NCBI RefSeq assembly: GCF_017368795.1
Contig: NZ_JAFNLL010000009.1
Location: forward strand, 62,001 to 126,000
Length of the DNA stretch: 64,000 nt
Direction: 5' to 3'
From: Arthrobacter cavernae
GTDB lineage: Bacteria; Actinomycetota; Actinomycetes; Actinomycetales; Micrococcaceae
Positions within the stretch are counted from its first letter, which is position 1; each line of letters starts with the position of its first letter. Of this stretch, positions 1 through 9,494 are shown piece after piece. The notes below the pieces were generated by a model, which was not told the origin of the DNA, did not search any database, and saw only the letters and a list, made by a program, of their open reading frames with translations. The position numbers and the translations under genes were made by a program.

Positions 1-1
1 G

Positions 2-541
2 GCCACGCTGACGCCCACAGAGTACGCGCAGTTCCGCGGCTTCCTCGGCAGCTCCTCCGGCTTCCAGTCCAGCCAGTACCGCGCCGTGGAGTTCATCCTC
101 GGCAACAAGAACAGCAAGATGCTGCCCGTGTTCGACTCCGATCCCGAGGCCAGGGCCATGCTCGAGGAGATCTTGCACGCCCCGAGCCTCTACGACGAGT
201 TCCTGGCGTACCTGCACCGCCGGGGGTTCGCGGTCCCGGCCGCGCTGTTGGAGCGCGACGTCACCCAGGCCCACCAGTTCGAGCCAGCACTGGTTCCGGT
301 GTTCAAGCACATCTACGAACACGCCAAGGAAAACTGGGGAGCCTACGAGGCCTGCGAGGAACTTGTCGACCTGGAGGACAACTTCCAGCTCTGGCGCTTC
401 CGGCACCTGCGCACCGTCCAGCGGACCATCGGCATGAAGCGCGGAACCGGCGGCTCCACCGGGGCGGCTTTCCTCAAGAAAGCCCTTGAACTGACCTTCT
501 TCCCGGAACTCTTCGCGGTGCGGACCGAGATCGGCACATGA
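2..541 (+). CDS. kynA: Tryptophan 2,3-dioxygenase, C-terminal part (cut by window edge)
   Basis: This is the 3' part of a heme enzyme that opens the indole ring of L-tryptophan to N-formylkynurenine, the first step of the kynurenine pathway. The reading frame is open from the window edge, so the N-terminus is missing; about 179 residues remain. Family features seen are the [11 protein letters not shown] segment near the start and, near the C-terminus, [19 protein letters not shown], which contains the conserved heme-site histidine and the GTGGS substrate loop. The first internal ATG (position 86) is not a real start because family homology runs upstream of it. Confidence 0.93.
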   Translation, partial: ATLTPTEYAQFRGFLGSSSGFQSSQYRAVEFILGNKNSKMLPVFDSDPEARAMLEEILHAPSLYDEFLAYLHRRGFAVPAALLERDVTQAHQFEPALVPVFKHIYEHAKENWGAYEACEELVDLEDNFQLWRFRHLRTVQRTIGMKRGTGGSTGAAFLKKALELTFFPELFAVRTEIGT

Positions 542-549
542 GCGCCCGG

Positions 550-578
550 CAGCGTCCCGGGGCACCTTCCGGACGCTG
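550..578 (+). terminator. Weak hairpin behind kynA
   Basis: An 8-bp inverted repeat (CAGCGTCC / GGACGCTG) lies 9 bases after the kynA stop codon. It has no T-tract, so termination would be weak or Rho-assisted. Confidence 0.3.
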
Positions 579-602
579 AAGAGCAGGCTCACAGCACCGC
601 TT

Positions 603-632
603 TCGACAACTTTGCCGGCCTGCCGGTAAACT
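603..632 (+). promoter_or_regulatory. Candidate promoter for rpsO
   Basis: A -35-like TCGACA (603-608) and a -10-like TAAACT (627-632) are separated by 18 bases. This would give a leader of roughly 115 bases before rpsO. Assignment is by pattern only. Confidence 0.35.
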
Positions 633-755
633 GGTCTGTGGATCCGGCTGCAGTCCGTGGCGGCTGGACCTGTTTTTGTGTGCGGTTGCCGCAGCGAAGA
701 CAACCCGGCAGCGAGGCGCTGAATCGGGAAGCACGGCACAACTCTAGGAGTTCAC

Positions 756-1025
756 GTGGCACTTGACGCCGCTGTAAAGCAGTCCATCATCAAGGAATAC
801 GCAACGTCTGAAGGCGACACCGGTTCGCCCGAGGTCCAGGTTGCTGTCCTGACCCAGCGGATCAAGGATCTGACTGAGCACATGAAGGAGCACAAGCACG
901 ACTTCCACACCCAGCGCGGTCTGCTGGCCATGGTTGGTCGTCGCAAGCGCATGCTTGGCTACCTGAAGAACACTGACATCGCCCGCTACCGTTCGCTCAT
1001 CGAGCGCCTCGGCCTGCGCCGCTAG
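756..1025 (+). CDS. rpsO: 30S ribosomal protein S15 (uS15)
   Basis: Primary 16S rRNA-binding protein of the small subunit platform, 89 residues, the normal length. The protein carries the family segments [11 protein letters not shown] near residue 25 and [20 protein letters not shown] in the C-terminal half. The start is GTG at 756, preceded by AGGAG at 746-750, and no other in-frame start fits the family N-terminus ([15 protein letters not shown]). It sits immediately upstream of pnp, the classic rpsO-pnp arrangement. Confidence 0.98.
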   Translation: MALDAAVKQSIIKEYATSEGDTGSPEVQVAVLTQRIKDLTEHMKEHKHDFHTQRGLLAMVGRRKRMLGYLKNTDIARYRSLIERLGLRR

Positions 1026-1117
1026 TCAGCTTTAGGGGCGGCTCGTTCCACGCGGACCGGGCCGCCTTCTTGGAAAAACAACTACATCAGGAATCAACCG
1101 CATCGCGCATTCGCGGT

Positions 1118-1170
1118 CCTCGGTAGTGATCCCCGGGAGCAGCCTTCGGTGACGAAGGCACGGCCCGAGG
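1118..1170 (+). ncRNA. Structured leader element upstream of pnp
   Basis: In the rpsO-pnp gap a perfect 7-bp stem GCCTTCG/CGAAGGC with a GTGA (GNRA-type) loop lies at 1142-1159. It is nested in an outer pairing CCTCGG (1118-1123) with CCGAGG (1165-1170). In several bacteria, including Streptomyces, the pnp leader folds into a hairpin that is cut by RNase III and used for autoregulation. This element has the right position, but its role here is inferred. Confidence 0.4.
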
Positions 1171-1267
1171 GTCTCGATCGATGACCGGGTGTCGTACAGG
1201 CCAACAAAAGACGTGGCCTGGGTTGATGCGGCGGACTTCCGTCACACAGAAACGGAGGTGACTCTCA

Positions 1268-3508
1268 ATGGAGGGTCCCGAAATCCAGTTCTCCGAAGCG
1301 ATCATCGACAACGGCCGTTTCGGCAAGCGTGTCATCCGCTTCGAAACCGGCCGTCTTGCCAAGCAGGCAGCCGGTGCATCGATGGTCTACATCGACGAAG
1401 ACACCGCACTCCTCTCGGCAACCACCGCGGGCAAGCAGCCGCGCGAAGGCTTCGACTTCTTCCCGCTGACGGTTGACGTTGAAGAGCGCATGTACGCTGC
1501 CGGCCGCATCCCGGGCTCGTTCTTCCGCCGTGAAGGCCGCCCGTCCACCGAGGCCATCCTGGCTTGCCGCCTCATGGACCGCCCGCTGCGCCCGGCCTTC
1601 GTGAAGGGCCTGCGCAACGAGGTCCAGATCGTGGTCACCGTTCTGGCGATCAACCCGGACGAGCTCTACGACGTCGTCGCCATCAACGCGTCCTCGATGT
1701 CCACCCAGCTTTCCGGCCTCCCGTTCTCCGGCCCGATCGGCGGCGTCCGCGTTGCCCTCATCGCCGACGAGCAGGGTTCGCAGTGGGTTGCTTTCCCGAA
1801 GCACTCCCAGCTCGAGAACGCCGTGTTCAACATGGTTGTGGCCGGCCGCATCGCCGGTGACGACGTCGCCATCATGATGGTTGAAGCCGAAGCCACGGAC
1901 AACTCCTGGGCACTCATCAAGGAACAGGGCGCCACCGCCCCCACCGAAGAGGTTGTCTCCGAGGGCCTCGAGGCTGCCAAGCCGTTCATCAAGGCCCTGT
2001 GTGAAGCACAGGCTGACCTTGCTGCCCGCGCCGCCAAGCCGACCGTTGAGTTCCCGGTGTTCCTGGACTACCAGGACGATGTCTACGCAGCCGTTGAGGC
2101 CGCTGCCGCCGACAAGCTGGCAGCCGTCTTCCAGATCGCCGACAAGCAGGAGCGCGACAACGCTTCCGACGAGCTCAAGGACGAAGTCCTTGGCACCCTC
2201 GCCGGACAGTTCGAAGGCCGCGAGAAGGAGCTGTCCGCAGCATTCCGCTCGGTCACCAAGCACGTTGTGCGCCAGCGCATCCTCAAGGACCAGATCCGCA
2301 TCGACGGCCGTGGCCTGACGGACATCCGCCAGCTCACCGCCGAGGTCGAGGTTCTGCCCCGCGTCCACGGTTCGGCGATCTTCGAGCGCGGCGAAACCCA
2401 GATCATGGGTGTCACCACGCTGAACATGCTCAAGATGGAGCAGCAGATCGACTCGCTGTCGCCGGTAACGCGCAAGCGCTACATGCACAACTACAACTTC
2501 CCGCCGTACTCCACCGGCGAGACCGGCCGCGTCGGTTCCCCGAAGCGTCGCGAAATCGGCCATGGTGCCCTCGCTGAGCGCGCCATCATGCCGGTGCTGC
2601 CGTCCCGCGAGGAATTCCCGTACGCCATCCGCCAGGTGTCTGAGGCCCTCAGCTCCAACGGTTCGACGTCGATGGGTTCCGTCTGCGCCTCCACGCTGTC
2701 GCTGCTCAACGCCGGTGTGCCGCTGAAGGCCGCCGTTGCAGGCATCGCCATGGGCCTGGTCTCCGACCAGGTTGACGGCCAGACCCGCTACGCAGCACTG
2801 ACCGACATCCTCGGCGCCGAAGACGCCTTCGGCGACATGGACTTCAAGGTTGCCGGTACCTCCGAGTTCGTCACGGCCATCCAGCTGGACACCAAGCTCG
2901 ACGGCATCCCGGCTTCCGTGCTGGCAGCAGCACTGAAGCAGGCCCGCGAAGCACGCCTGCACATCCTCGAGGTCATCAACGCCGCGATCGACACCCCGGA
3001 CGAGCTCTCCGAGTTCGCACCGCGCGTCATCGCGGTCAAGATCCCCGTTGACAAGATCGGCGAGGTCATCGGCCCCAAGGGCAAGATGATCAACCAGATC
3101 CAGGAAGACACGGGCGCGGACATCTCCATCGAAGATGACGGCACGGTCTACATCGGCGCCACCAACGGTCCGTCTGCCGACGCAGCACGCTCCGCCATCA
3201 ACGCCATCGCCAACCCGCAGGTTCCGGAAATCGGCGAGCGCTACCTGGGCACGGTCGTCAAGACCACCACCTTCGGCGCCTTCATTTCCCTCACCCCGGG
3301 CAAGGACGGCCTGCTGCACATCTCCGAGCTGCGCAAGCTGGCCAACGGCAAGCGCGTGGACAACGTCGATGACGTCGTCTCGGTCGGCCAGAAGATCCAG
3401 GTCGAGATCACCAAGATCGACGACCGCGGCAAGCTCTCCCTTTCCCCGGTTGTGGCCGAGGAAGAGGGCGCCGAGTCCGAGGATGATGCAGAGGAATCTG
3501 CAGAGTAG
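1268..3508 (+). CDS. pnp: Polyribonucleotide nucleotidyltransferase (PNPase)
   Basis: Phosphorolytic 3'-5' exoribonuclease and RNA-tailing enzyme; in actinobacteria the family is also linked to (p)ppGpp synthesis (GPSI). At 746 residues it has the full architecture: two RNase PH domains (the second including [19 protein letters not shown]), a KH domain with GPKGK near residue 600 and an S1 domain ([11 protein letters not shown]) near residue 665, followed by an acidic tail. The ATG at 1268 has a strong GGAGG at 1254-1258. It is downstream of rpsO and followed by a strong terminator. Confidence 0.98.
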   Translation: MEGPEIQFSEAIIDNGRFGKRVIRFETGRLAKQAAGASMVYIDEDTALLSATTAGKQPREGFDFFPLTVDVEERMYAAGRIPGSFFRREGRPSTEAILACRLMDRPLRPAFVKGLRNEVQIVVTVLAINPDELYDVVAINASSMSTQLSGLPFSGPIGGVRVALIADEQGSQWVAFPKHSQLENAVFNMVVAGRIAGDDVAIMMVEAEATDNSWALIKEQGATAPTEEVVSEGLEAAKPFIKALCEAQADLAARAAKPTVEFPVFLDYQDDVYAAVEAAAADKLAAVFQIADKQERDNASDELKDEVLGTLAGQFEGREKELSAAFRSVTKHVVRQRILKDQIRIDGRGLTDIRQLTAEVEVLPRVHGSAIFERGETQIMGVTTLNMLKMEQQIDSLSPVTRKRYMHNYNFPPYSTGETGRVGSPKRREIGHGALAERAIMPVLPSREEFPYAIRQVSEALSSNGSTSMGSVCASTLSLLNAGVPLKAAVAGIAMGLVSDQVDGQTRYAALTDILGAEDAFGDMDFKVAGTSEFVTAIQLDTKLDGIPASVLAAALKQAREARLHILEVINAAIDTPDELSEFAPRVIAVKIPVDKIGEVIGPKGKMINQIQEDTGADISIEDDGTVYIGATNGPSADAARSAINAIANPQVPEIGERYLGTVVKTTTFGAFISLTPGKDGLLHISELRKLANGKRVDNVDDVVSVGQKIQVEITKIDDRGKLSLSPVVAEEEGAESEDDAEESAE

Positions 3509-3525
3509 CCTGAACCCAGGCAGTA

Positions 3526-3580
3526 CCCGGCGGGGCCGGTGGGCTTTGAGAAGAAGCTCCACCGGCCCCGCCGGGCTTTA
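3526..3580 (+). terminator. Rho-independent terminator of pnp
   Basis: A perfect 17-bp GC-rich stem (3526-3542 with 3559-3575) is followed by CTTTAA, starting 18 bases after the pnp stop. Confidence 0.85.
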
Positions 3581-3680
3581 ACACCAAGCACCAAACCACC
3601 CGCCACGCAATCGCGCCACTGGTACGATTGCAGGCAGATTTGGCCCGCCGAGCGGGCTTCCGCAGAACCGAAAGGCCTTG

Positions 3681-5024
3681 ATGACTGTCGTACCCCTGCC
3701 GCTGGAGCAGACTGTTCCCGGTGGCGAATTGATCCATGGTGCCGAGGGCGGCTCCGTAGTCCGGCGCTCGGTCCTTCCGGGCGGCGTACGGGTGCTCACC
3801 GAAGCCATGCCGGGGCAGCGTTCTGCCACCATCGGATTCTGGGTGGCCGTCGGATCCCGCGACGAAGCCGAGGGCCAGCACGGCTCCACGCACTTCCTGG
3901 AGCACCTGCTGTTCAAGGGCACCAGGCGGCGCACCGCCCTGGAGATCGCCTCCGCCTTTGACGAGGTGGGCGGCGAATCCAACGCGGCCACGGCCAAGGA
4001 GAGCACCTGCTACTTCGCCCGCGTCCTGGACTCCGACCTCCCCATGGCCATCGACGTCATTGCCGACATGATCACCGGCGCCGTGCTGGACCCCGCTGAG
4101 CTGGAACAGGAACGTGACGTCATCCTCGAGGAAATCGCCATGGACAGCGACGACCCCACGGACGTCGCCCACGAAAACTTTGTCGCCGCGGTGCTCGGCA
4201 GCCACCCCCTGGCCCGGCCCATCGGCGGCACCCCGGCCGCCATCAAGGCCGTGCCCCGGGATTCCGTCTGGGAGCACTACCGGCGCTACTACCGCCCCGA
4301 AGAGCTTGTCATTACGGCGGCAGGCGGCCTGGACCACGACATCGTGTGCGGCTTGGTGCTCGACGCCCTGCGGTCCGCCGGCTGGGACCTTGCCGAGGAC
4401 GCAGCCCCGGTGGAGCGCCGTTCTACCCAGCGCGCGGAAATCACCGGCACGGCCGGACTCCATGTGGTCAAGCGCCCCGTGGAACAGGCCAACATCATCA
4501 TGGGCTGCCCCAGCATCGTGGCAACGGACAGCCAGCGCTTCGTCATGAGCGTCCTCAACGCCGTCCTGGGCGGCGGCATGTCCTCCAGGCTCTTCCAGGA
4601 AATCCGCGAAAAGCGCGGCCTGGTCTACTCCACGTACTCCTTCGCGTCCGCCTACGCCGACGCCGGCTACTTCGGCATGTACGCCGGCTGCACGCCGTCG
4701 AAGGTCAAGCAGGTCCTGGAGCTGCTCGGCGCGGAGTTGGACAAGCTCGCCGCGGACGGCATCACGGAGGAGGAGCTGCGCAAGGCCGTGGGCCAGCTGT
4801 GCGGCGGAATCGTGCTGGCACTGGAAGACACGGGCTCGCGGATGTCCCGCCTGGGCCGCGCGGAACTGGTGTCCGGCGAATTCCAGGACATCGACGAGAC
4901 CCTCGGCAGTATCAAGGCCGTCACGGCGGAGGAGGTCCAGGAGATGGCACGCGTGCTGGCCGCGGCGCCGCGCACCGTGACCGTCGTCGGGCCCTTCGAG
5001 GAAACCGAGACGTTCGGGTTCTGA
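3681..5024 (+). CDS. M16 family zinc metallopeptidase (pitrilysin/MPP-like)
   Basis: 447-residue insulinase-type peptidase. The inverted zinc motif HFLEH is at residues 71-75, inside STHFLEHLLFKGT, and the downstream glutamate-containing region of the M16 fold follows. The C-terminal half has the R/Y pair region (EIREKRGLVYSTYSF) typical of the inactive M16 domain. A position next to pnp is common for this gene in actinobacteria and firmicutes. The ATG at 3681 with GAAAGG upstream is preferred to the TTG one codon earlier. The physiological substrate is not known. Confidence 0.93.
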   Translation: MTVVPLPLEQTVPGGELIHGAEGGSVVRRSVLPGGVRVLTEAMPGQRSATIGFWVAVGSRDEAEGQHGSTHFLEHLLFKGTRRRTALEIASAFDEVGGESNAATAKESTCYFARVLDSDLPMAIDVIADMITGAVLDPAELEQERDVILEEIAMDSDDPTDVAHENFVAAVLGSHPLARPIGGTPAAIKAVPRDSVWEHYRRYYRPEELVITAAGGLDHDIVCGLVLDALRSAGWDLAEDAAPVERRSTQRAEITGTAGLHVVKRPVEQANIIMGCPSIVATDSQRFVMSVLNAVLGGGMSSRLFQEIREKRGLVYSTYSFASAYADAGYFGMYAGCTPSKVKQVLELLGAELDKLAADGITEEELRKAVGQLCGGIVLALEDTGSRMSRLGRAELVSGEFQDIDETLGSIKAVTAEEVQEMARVLAAAPRTVTVVGPFEETETFGF

Positions 5025-5099
5025 CGGCCTGGCACCGCAGGCTCTGGACTTGCCCTGCCGTGGGCACGATGATGGTGCCCAGCGGACATTGGAGGCGCC

Positions 5100-5561
5100 A
5101 TGGACTTCCCCTTGACGGGCCGCGCCGGGGATGCGTTGAAGGCTTTCATCGGCCACTGGCGGGGCATCACCGAACTTGCGGCGTCGCCGTGGGGCGCGGC
5201 CAGGACCGCCGACGCCGAGGCCACCTTCACGCGCGCCGCCGGCGGTTACGCCGTGGTGCAGAGCTACCGGCACACGGAGCCGGATGGTTCGCACTTTGAG
5301 GGCCATGGCATGTTCACCCTGGACCCCGGGCACGGGGAGACTCTCTGGTACTACGTGGACAGCATGGGCCGCCCTCCGGCGGCTCCGTCACGGGGCTCAT
5401 GGCATAACGGGGTGCTGACCGTGGAGCGGCGCACTGCTTACGGGGTGGCCCGGCATGCCTTCCGCGTGGAGGACGGCGTCCTGATCCACACGGCCGAGCT
5501 GCGGCTGGAGGGGGCCAGGGACTTCAGCCCGCTGCTGAGCTCCGTGTTCCGCCGGGCCTGA
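5100..5561 (+). CDS. DUF1579-like protein
   Basis: 153-residue soluble protein of unknown function. The sequence starts with a WRG-containing segment (FIGHWRGITEL) and alternates short beta-like stretches, as in DUF1579 proteins, which are predicted to form lipocalin-like barrels. The start is ATG at 5100 with GGAGG at 5091-5095. It stands alone between the M16 peptidase and a convergent small gene; nothing nearby defines its job. Confidence 0.7.
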   Translation: MDFPLTGRAGDALKAFIGHWRGITELAASPWGAARTADAEATFTRAAGGYAVVQSYRHTEPDGSHFEGHGMFTLDPGHGETLWYYVDSMGRPPAAPSRGSWHNGVLTVERRTAYGVARHAFRVEDGVLIHTAELRLEGARDFSPLLSSVFRRA

Positions 5562-5594
5562 CAGGAGCCATACGCGGATGCCCCAGGGCGCCAA

Positions 5595-5888
5595 TCAGAG
5601 GGTTTTCGCCTCCACGGCTTCAACAATCCGGGTGTCCGGTGTTCCGTCCAGCGCGGCCGGCCTTCCGGGTCCGCTCCACACGTTCTCCTGCAACTTGCCC
5701 AGCAGCGACTCCGCCTGCTCCCGCTCCGCGAAATCAAGCTCGATCAGGACGCGCTGCGAGTCGCCCACGGGCCTGCTGATGCGGTACGAGACGACGCCCG
5801 AACCGGCACGGTCCACGGGATCGGCGTCGAACGCCTGCTTCCACGCGGAGTAGTCGTTCACTGCATGCTCGATCTGGAGGGTGTACAT
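5595..5888 (-). CDS. Small conserved hypothetical protein (dimeric alpha/beta-barrel-like)
   Basis: 97-residue protein with an N-terminus (MYTLQIEHAVNDYSAWKQAFD) and a repeat of strand-helix units that resemble antibiotic-biosynthesis-monooxygenase-like ferredoxin folds. That resemblance is by pattern only. The start at 5888 is supported by AAAGGA upstream; a longer 112-residue frame exists but lacks such a site. It lies downstream of moaD on the same strand with an 84-base gap, so it may be separately transcribed. Confidence 0.6.
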   Translation of the reverse strand: MYTLQIEHAVNDYSAWKQAFDADPVDRAGSGVVSYRISRPVGDSQRVLIELDFAEREQAESLLGKLQENVWSGPGRPAALDGTPDTRIVEAVEAKTL

Positions 5889-5972
5889 GACTATTCCTTT
5901 GCTCGATGACGTACAGGCAAAGCGTAGGACCATCCGCCGCCCCGAACCATACCCTTCGGGCAGGGAACCCCG

Positions 5973-6239
5973 TCAGCCGCCGGCGAACGGCGGGAGGACA
6001 TCCACCACATCGTCCGCGCCGAGCCCTGCGGTGCGGTCCCGGACGGCTATTTCGTTGCGCAGGAAGCTGCTGCGGGCGATGATCCGGGCCAGTGGGGGAG
6101 TGCCTTCCGGTGGCAGGGGGCGTTCGACGGCGAGCGCGGCCTCGAGCAGCGCTTCCAGGCTGCTGCCTTCGGGCAGGGCGTGGTGCTCTTCCTCAACACC
6201 TGCGGCTGCGCGTGCGGCAGCGAAGTAACGTACGAGCAA
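5973..6239 (-). CDS. moaD: Molybdopterin synthase sulfur carrier subunit
   Basis: 88-residue ubiquitin-like protein whose C-terminal PPFAGG carries the Gly-Gly that is adenylated and thiocarboxylated to give sulfur to molybdopterin. The N-terminal LVRYFAAARAAAGV is typical of MoaD. The start is a TTG at 6239, 3 bases after the moaA stop, so the two genes are translationally coupled; no ATG or GTG fits. Its partner subunit MoaE is encoded at 13.3 kb in the plus-strand set. Confidence 0.9.
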   Translation of the reverse strand: MLVRYFAAARAAAGVEEEHHALPEGSSLEALLEAALAVERPLPPEGTPPLARIIARSSFLRNEIAVRDRTAGLGADDVVDVLPPFAGG

Positions 6240-6242
6240 GTA

Positions 6243-7367
6243 TTAGCCTCCGATGGCGCTCATGCTGCGGTCCGGCTGGACGAAGTCCGCGGCGCCGAGA
6301 CCTGTGTGGTCCATGCCGTGTGCCTTGGGCTTGACCCACATGGCATCCTGCCAGCGTTCTGCGAGTTCGGCATCGCTGGCGCCCTGGCGCAGGAGGCCCA
6401 GGAGGTCGAATTCCTCGCGGGAGAACAGGCAGCTCATGATCTTGCCCTCGGCGGTGATGCGGGTGCGGCGGCAGTCGGCGCAGAACGGCTCGGTGACGGA
6501 GGCGATGATGCCCACGGTGCCCAGCACCGGTCCCGCGGCGTCCTGCGACAAGGTGTCCCGGCGTCGGACTTCGAAGCGTTCGGCCGGGGCGCCGTCGCGT
6601 TCGCGGGGATCGGGACTCAGCACGAAGTCACGTGAGAGCAGTTCCCGGATTTCCGCTGCCGTGATCATGTTCCGGCGTGTCCAGCCATGGTCGGCGTCGA
6701 GCGGCATCTGTTCGATGAAGCGCAGTTCGTAGCCGCGGCCCAGGGCCCAGGCCAGCAGATCGGGGGACTCGGCGTCGTTGATGCCGCGCATCAGCACGGC
6801 GTTGAGCTTGACCGGTCCCAGCCCTGCCGCCCAGGCGGCGTCGACGCCGGCCAGCACCCTGTCCAGGAACGGCCGGCGCGTGAGCTTGGCAAACGTTTCC
6901 TCGTGGAGGGAATCGAGCGAGACGTTGATCCGGGTCAGCCCGGCCGCCTTGAGGGCGGCCGCCTTTTTGTCCAGGCCGACGCCGTTGGTGGTCATGGAGA
7001 TCGGCAGCTCCGGGTGCTCGCCGCGGATGGCTGAGATGATCTCGATGAGGTCGGCCCGAACCAGCGGCTCGCCGCCGGTCAGGCGGAGTTCCCGCACGCC
7101 GAGGGCGTCGACGCCAATGCGGACGATCCGGACGATTTCTTCGGCCGTCATGACGGCCTGCTTGCTGAGCCACTCGAGCCCCTCCGCGGGCATGCAGTAC
7201 GTGCAGCGGAGGTTGCACTTGTCCGTCAGGGACAGGCGCATGTCGGTGGCGCGGCGGCCGTAGCGGTCCCAGAGCCCGGCGGGGGTGCCTGCAGGGCGGG
7301 GCGGCGGCGCGCCGGCAGCCGAGGCGTCGCCCGCGGCGGGCACCGGCATGCCCAGCTGAACACTCAT
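6243..7367 (-). CDS. moaA: GTP 3',8-cyclase
   Basis: Radical SAM enzyme of the first step of molybdenum cofactor synthesis, acting on GTP together with MoaC. In 374 residues it shows the radical-SAM cluster CNLRCTYC (C51, C55, C58), a second cysteine cluster near the C-terminus (CADCRRTR ... MSC) and the C-terminal Gly-Gly needed by the family. The ATG at 7367 is only 6 bases after a TAGCCT hexamer, suggesting a leaderless mRNA. It forms an operon with moaD. Confidence 0.97.
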   Translation of the reverse strand: MSVQLGMPVPAAGDASAAGAPPPRPAGTPAGLWDRYGRRATDMRLSLTDKCNLRCTYCMPAEGLEWLSKQAVMTAEEIVRIVRIGVDALGVRELRLTGGEPLVRADLIEIISAIRGEHPELPISMTTNGVGLDKKAAALKAAGLTRINVSLDSLHEETFAKLTRRPFLDRVLAGVDAAWAAGLGPVKLNAVLMRGINDAESPDLLAWALGRGYELRFIEQMPLDADHGWTRRNMITAAEIRELLSRDFVLSPDPRERDGAPAERFEVRRRDTLSQDAAGPVLGTVGIIASVTEPFCADCRRTRITAEGKIMSCLFSREEFDLLGLLRQGASDAELAERWQDAMWVKPKAHGMDHTGLGAADFVQPDRSMSAIGG

Positions 7368-7373
7368 GAATTC

Positions 7374-7379
7374 AGGCTA
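7374..7379 (-). promoter_or_regulatory. -10 element (TAGCCT) of leaderless moaA
   Basis: On the minus strand TAGCCT is followed by 6 bases and the moaA ATG, the spacing at which transcription would begin on the start codon. Confidence 0.55.
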
Positions 7380-7534
7380 CGCCACCCCGTGCCCAAGAGT
7401 GATATCGGCCACTGGTCATTTCGGGATGCTTCGCCACATCCAGCAGGGCAGTCCCGCCGCCAGGCAGTTCTTACGGAATGCCTACGGTTGCCCCCGGGAG
7501 CCCCCTACCCGCTGCCACGGGCCGCCGGCGAACC

Positions 7535-7540
7535 TATGCT
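7535..7540 (+). promoter_or_regulatory. -10 element (TATGCT) of the response regulator gene
   Basis: TATGCT is followed by GAAAGC and then GTG at 7547. The 6-base gap and the lack of a ribosome binding site support a leaderless start. Confidence 0.5.
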
Positions 7541-7546
7541 GAAAGC

Positions 7547-8284
7547 GTGAACATCCAGCCTGCGCCCGCCGCGGCCGAACCCGGAAACCGCCGCATCCTG
7601 CTGGTCGAGGACGAACTGACCATCGCGGACGTGGTGCGCGACTACCTCCTGCAGGCCGGCTTCCAGGTTGACGTGGCGGGGGACGGCTTCACCGCCCTCA
7701 GCCTGGCCGCCTCCCGGCGGCCGGACCTGGTGATCCTGGACCGCATGCTGCCGGGGCTCGACGGCGTGGAAGTCTGCCGCCGGCTCCGTCAGACCATGAG
7801 TGTCCCCGTCATCATGGTGACCGCCCTGGGCACCGAGGACGACCGGATCCTGGGCCTGGAAACCGGCGCCGACGACTACGTCACCAAGCCGTTCTCGCCC
7901 CGCGAACTGGTCCTCCGGGTCAAGTCCGTGCTGCGGCGCAGCATCCGCGAATTCACTCCCGAACCGCCCGTGGAGATCGCCGGCTTCGAGCTGGATCCAG
8001 CTTCGAGGACCGTCACCCACCACGGGGCGCCGCTGGCCCTCACGGTCCGCGAATTCGATCTGTTGGCCTTCCTGCTGCGCCGGCCCAACCAGGTGTTCAG
8101 CCGCGAGGAACTGATCAAAGCCGTCTGGGGCTGGGACTTCGGCGACCTGTCCACGGTGACTGTGCACGTGCGCCGGCTGCGCGAGAAGATCGAGGACAAC
8201 CCCACCACGCCGGAACTGCTCAAGACGGTGTGGGGCGTGGGCTACCGTTTCGACGCGAAGGACGGTGGTCATGCAAGGCAGTGA
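7547..8284 (+). CDS. OmpR/PhoB-family response regulator
   Basis: 245-residue two-domain regulator. The receiver has the acidic pair E21-D22, phosphoacceptor D65 (VILDRMLPG) and K114 (TKPFSP); a winged-helix DNA-binding domain follows from about residue 145 and ends in GVGYRF. I chose the GTG at 7547 because a -10 hexamer sits 6 bases upstream. An upstream ATG at 7478 has no ribosome binding site and would add a low-complexity tail. It overlaps the kinase gene by 14 bases, and that gene overlaps a molybdoenzyme gene. Confidence 0.92.
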   Translation: MNIQPAPAAAEPGNRRILLVEDELTIADVVRDYLLQAGFQVDVAGDGFTALSLAASRRPDLVILDRMLPGLDGVEVCRRLRQTMSVPVIMVTALGTEDDRILGLETGADDYVTKPFSPRELVLRVKSVLRRSIREFTPEPPVEIAGFELDPASRTVTHHGAPLALTVREFDLLAFLLRRPNQVFSREELIKAVWGWDFGDLSTVTVHVRRLREKIEDNPTTPELLKTVWGVGYRFDAKDGGHARQ

Positions 8285-9494
8285 GCTGGTCACCATCCTC
8301 GCCTGGGTGCTGCTGTGGGCCGTGGCCATCGGCGTGCTCACCCTGCTGCTGCTGCGGGCCCTGCGCCGTGCCTCGATCCTGGTCCAGATCTGCCTGGTGG
8401 TGGTGGCCACGGTGGCGGTCCTCGTGGCCGGGATGGTGAGCGCGTTCAACGCCATGTTCATCTCCGCCCGGGACCTCGAGGTCATGTGGTACATCCTCGC
8501 GGTGGCCTCCGCGGTGGCCGTGGCACTGTCCCTCATGCTCGGCGCCGGGGTGTCCCGGAATGCCGCCAGGCTGGTCGCGGCGGCCCGCCGGCTGGGCCGC
8601 GGCGAGACCCTCGGCGGGGAGGCTACCGGCCCCGGGGCCCCGGGCAGGGACGCCCCCGCCATGACCTCCGAGCTTGCCAAGCTCGCCCAGGAACTCGAGG
8701 CGAGCAGCCGCAGCCTTGGGGAGTCCCGCCGCCGCGAGGCCGCCGTCGAGAAGGCCCGCCGCGAGCTCGTCTCCTGGATTTCCCATGACCTGAGGACCCC
8801 ACTGGCCAGCATGCGGGCCATGGCCGAAGCCCTCGAGGACGGCATGGCGGCGGATGTCCCCGCCTACTACCGCAAGATCATCGCCCAGACAGATCAGATG
8901 GCCCTCATGGTCAACGACCTCCTGGAGCTCTCCAAGATCCAGGCCGGGACCCTGCGGCTGAGCTCCGAGGCCCTGGACCTCTACGACCTCGTCAGCGACG
9001 CCATCTCCGACCTTGCCCCCGTGGCCGCCCAGCGCGGCATCAGGCTCGACGGTGGCGGGGACCGGGAGTGCATGGCCGTCGCCGACGGTCCCAGCCTGGG
9101 CCGGGCCGTCCGCAACGTCCTGCTCAACGCCATCATCTACAGCCCGGACGGCAGCGACGTCCACGTGGGCGTCGGACGCGACGGCGGGGACGCCGTCGTC
9201 GCCGTCCAGGACAGCTGCGGCGGCATCGCGGACGAGGACTTGCCGCACCTCTTCGAAACCGGCTGGCAGAAAGACCCTTCCCGCGGCGGCAGGGCCGGGC
9301 GCCCCGGCCCGAAAGCAGGCAGTGGGGTCCAGTACAGCGGTGCAGGCATCGGGCTCAGCATGGTGGCCGGGATCGTCCAGGCCCACGGCGGCAGCGTCAC
9401 CGTACAGAACGCCGACGGCGGATGCTGCTTCACGCTGCGGCTTCCGGCGGGCCCGGGCACAGGACATGACGCACTCCAGGGAGGCGCAGCATGA
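8271..9494 (+). CDS. Membrane sensor histidine kinase
   Basis: 407 residues: two predicted membrane helices (about 8-30 and 38-58, with a further hydrophobic stretch at 73-92), a linker, a HisKA domain with SHDLRTP (phosphoacceptor H172) and a HATPase domain with an N-box (NVLLNAIIYS) and glycine boxes (GAGIGLSM). Little extracytoplasmic sequence is present, so the signal is probably sensed in or at the membrane. The ATG at 8271 has AAGGA at 8259-8263; a GTG two codons earlier is less likely. It is the cognate kinase of the preceding regulator. Confidence 0.92.
   Translation: MQGSELVTILAWVLLWAVAIGVLTLLLLRALRRASILVQICLVVVATVAVLVAGMVSAFNAMFISARDLEVMWYILAVASAVAVALSLMLGAGVSRNAARLVAAARRLGRGETLGGEATGPGAPGRDAPAMTSELAKLAQELEASSRSLGESRRREAAVEKARRELVSWISHDLRTPLASMRAMAEALEDGMAADVPAYYRKIIAQTDQMALMVNDLLELSKIQAGTLRLSSEALDLYDLVSDAISDLAPVAAQRGIRLDGGGDRECMAVADGPSLGRAVRNVLLNAIIYSPDGSDVHVGVGRDGGDAVVAVQDSCGGIADEDLPHLFETGWQKDPSRGGRAGRPGPKAGSGVQYSGAGIGLSMVAGIVQAHGGSVTVQNADGGCCFTLRLPAGPGTGHDALQGGAA

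Noticed and set aside
1265-3562. A 765-codon open frame antisense to pnp, and similar long antisense frames opposite ftsK (20.1-23.2 kb), moeA (10.1-12.2 kb) and pheT (58.3-60.3 kb)
   Set aside because: These are the usual shadow frames of high-GC coding DNA. The plus-strand proteins are complete known families and the antisense products have no recognisable domains.
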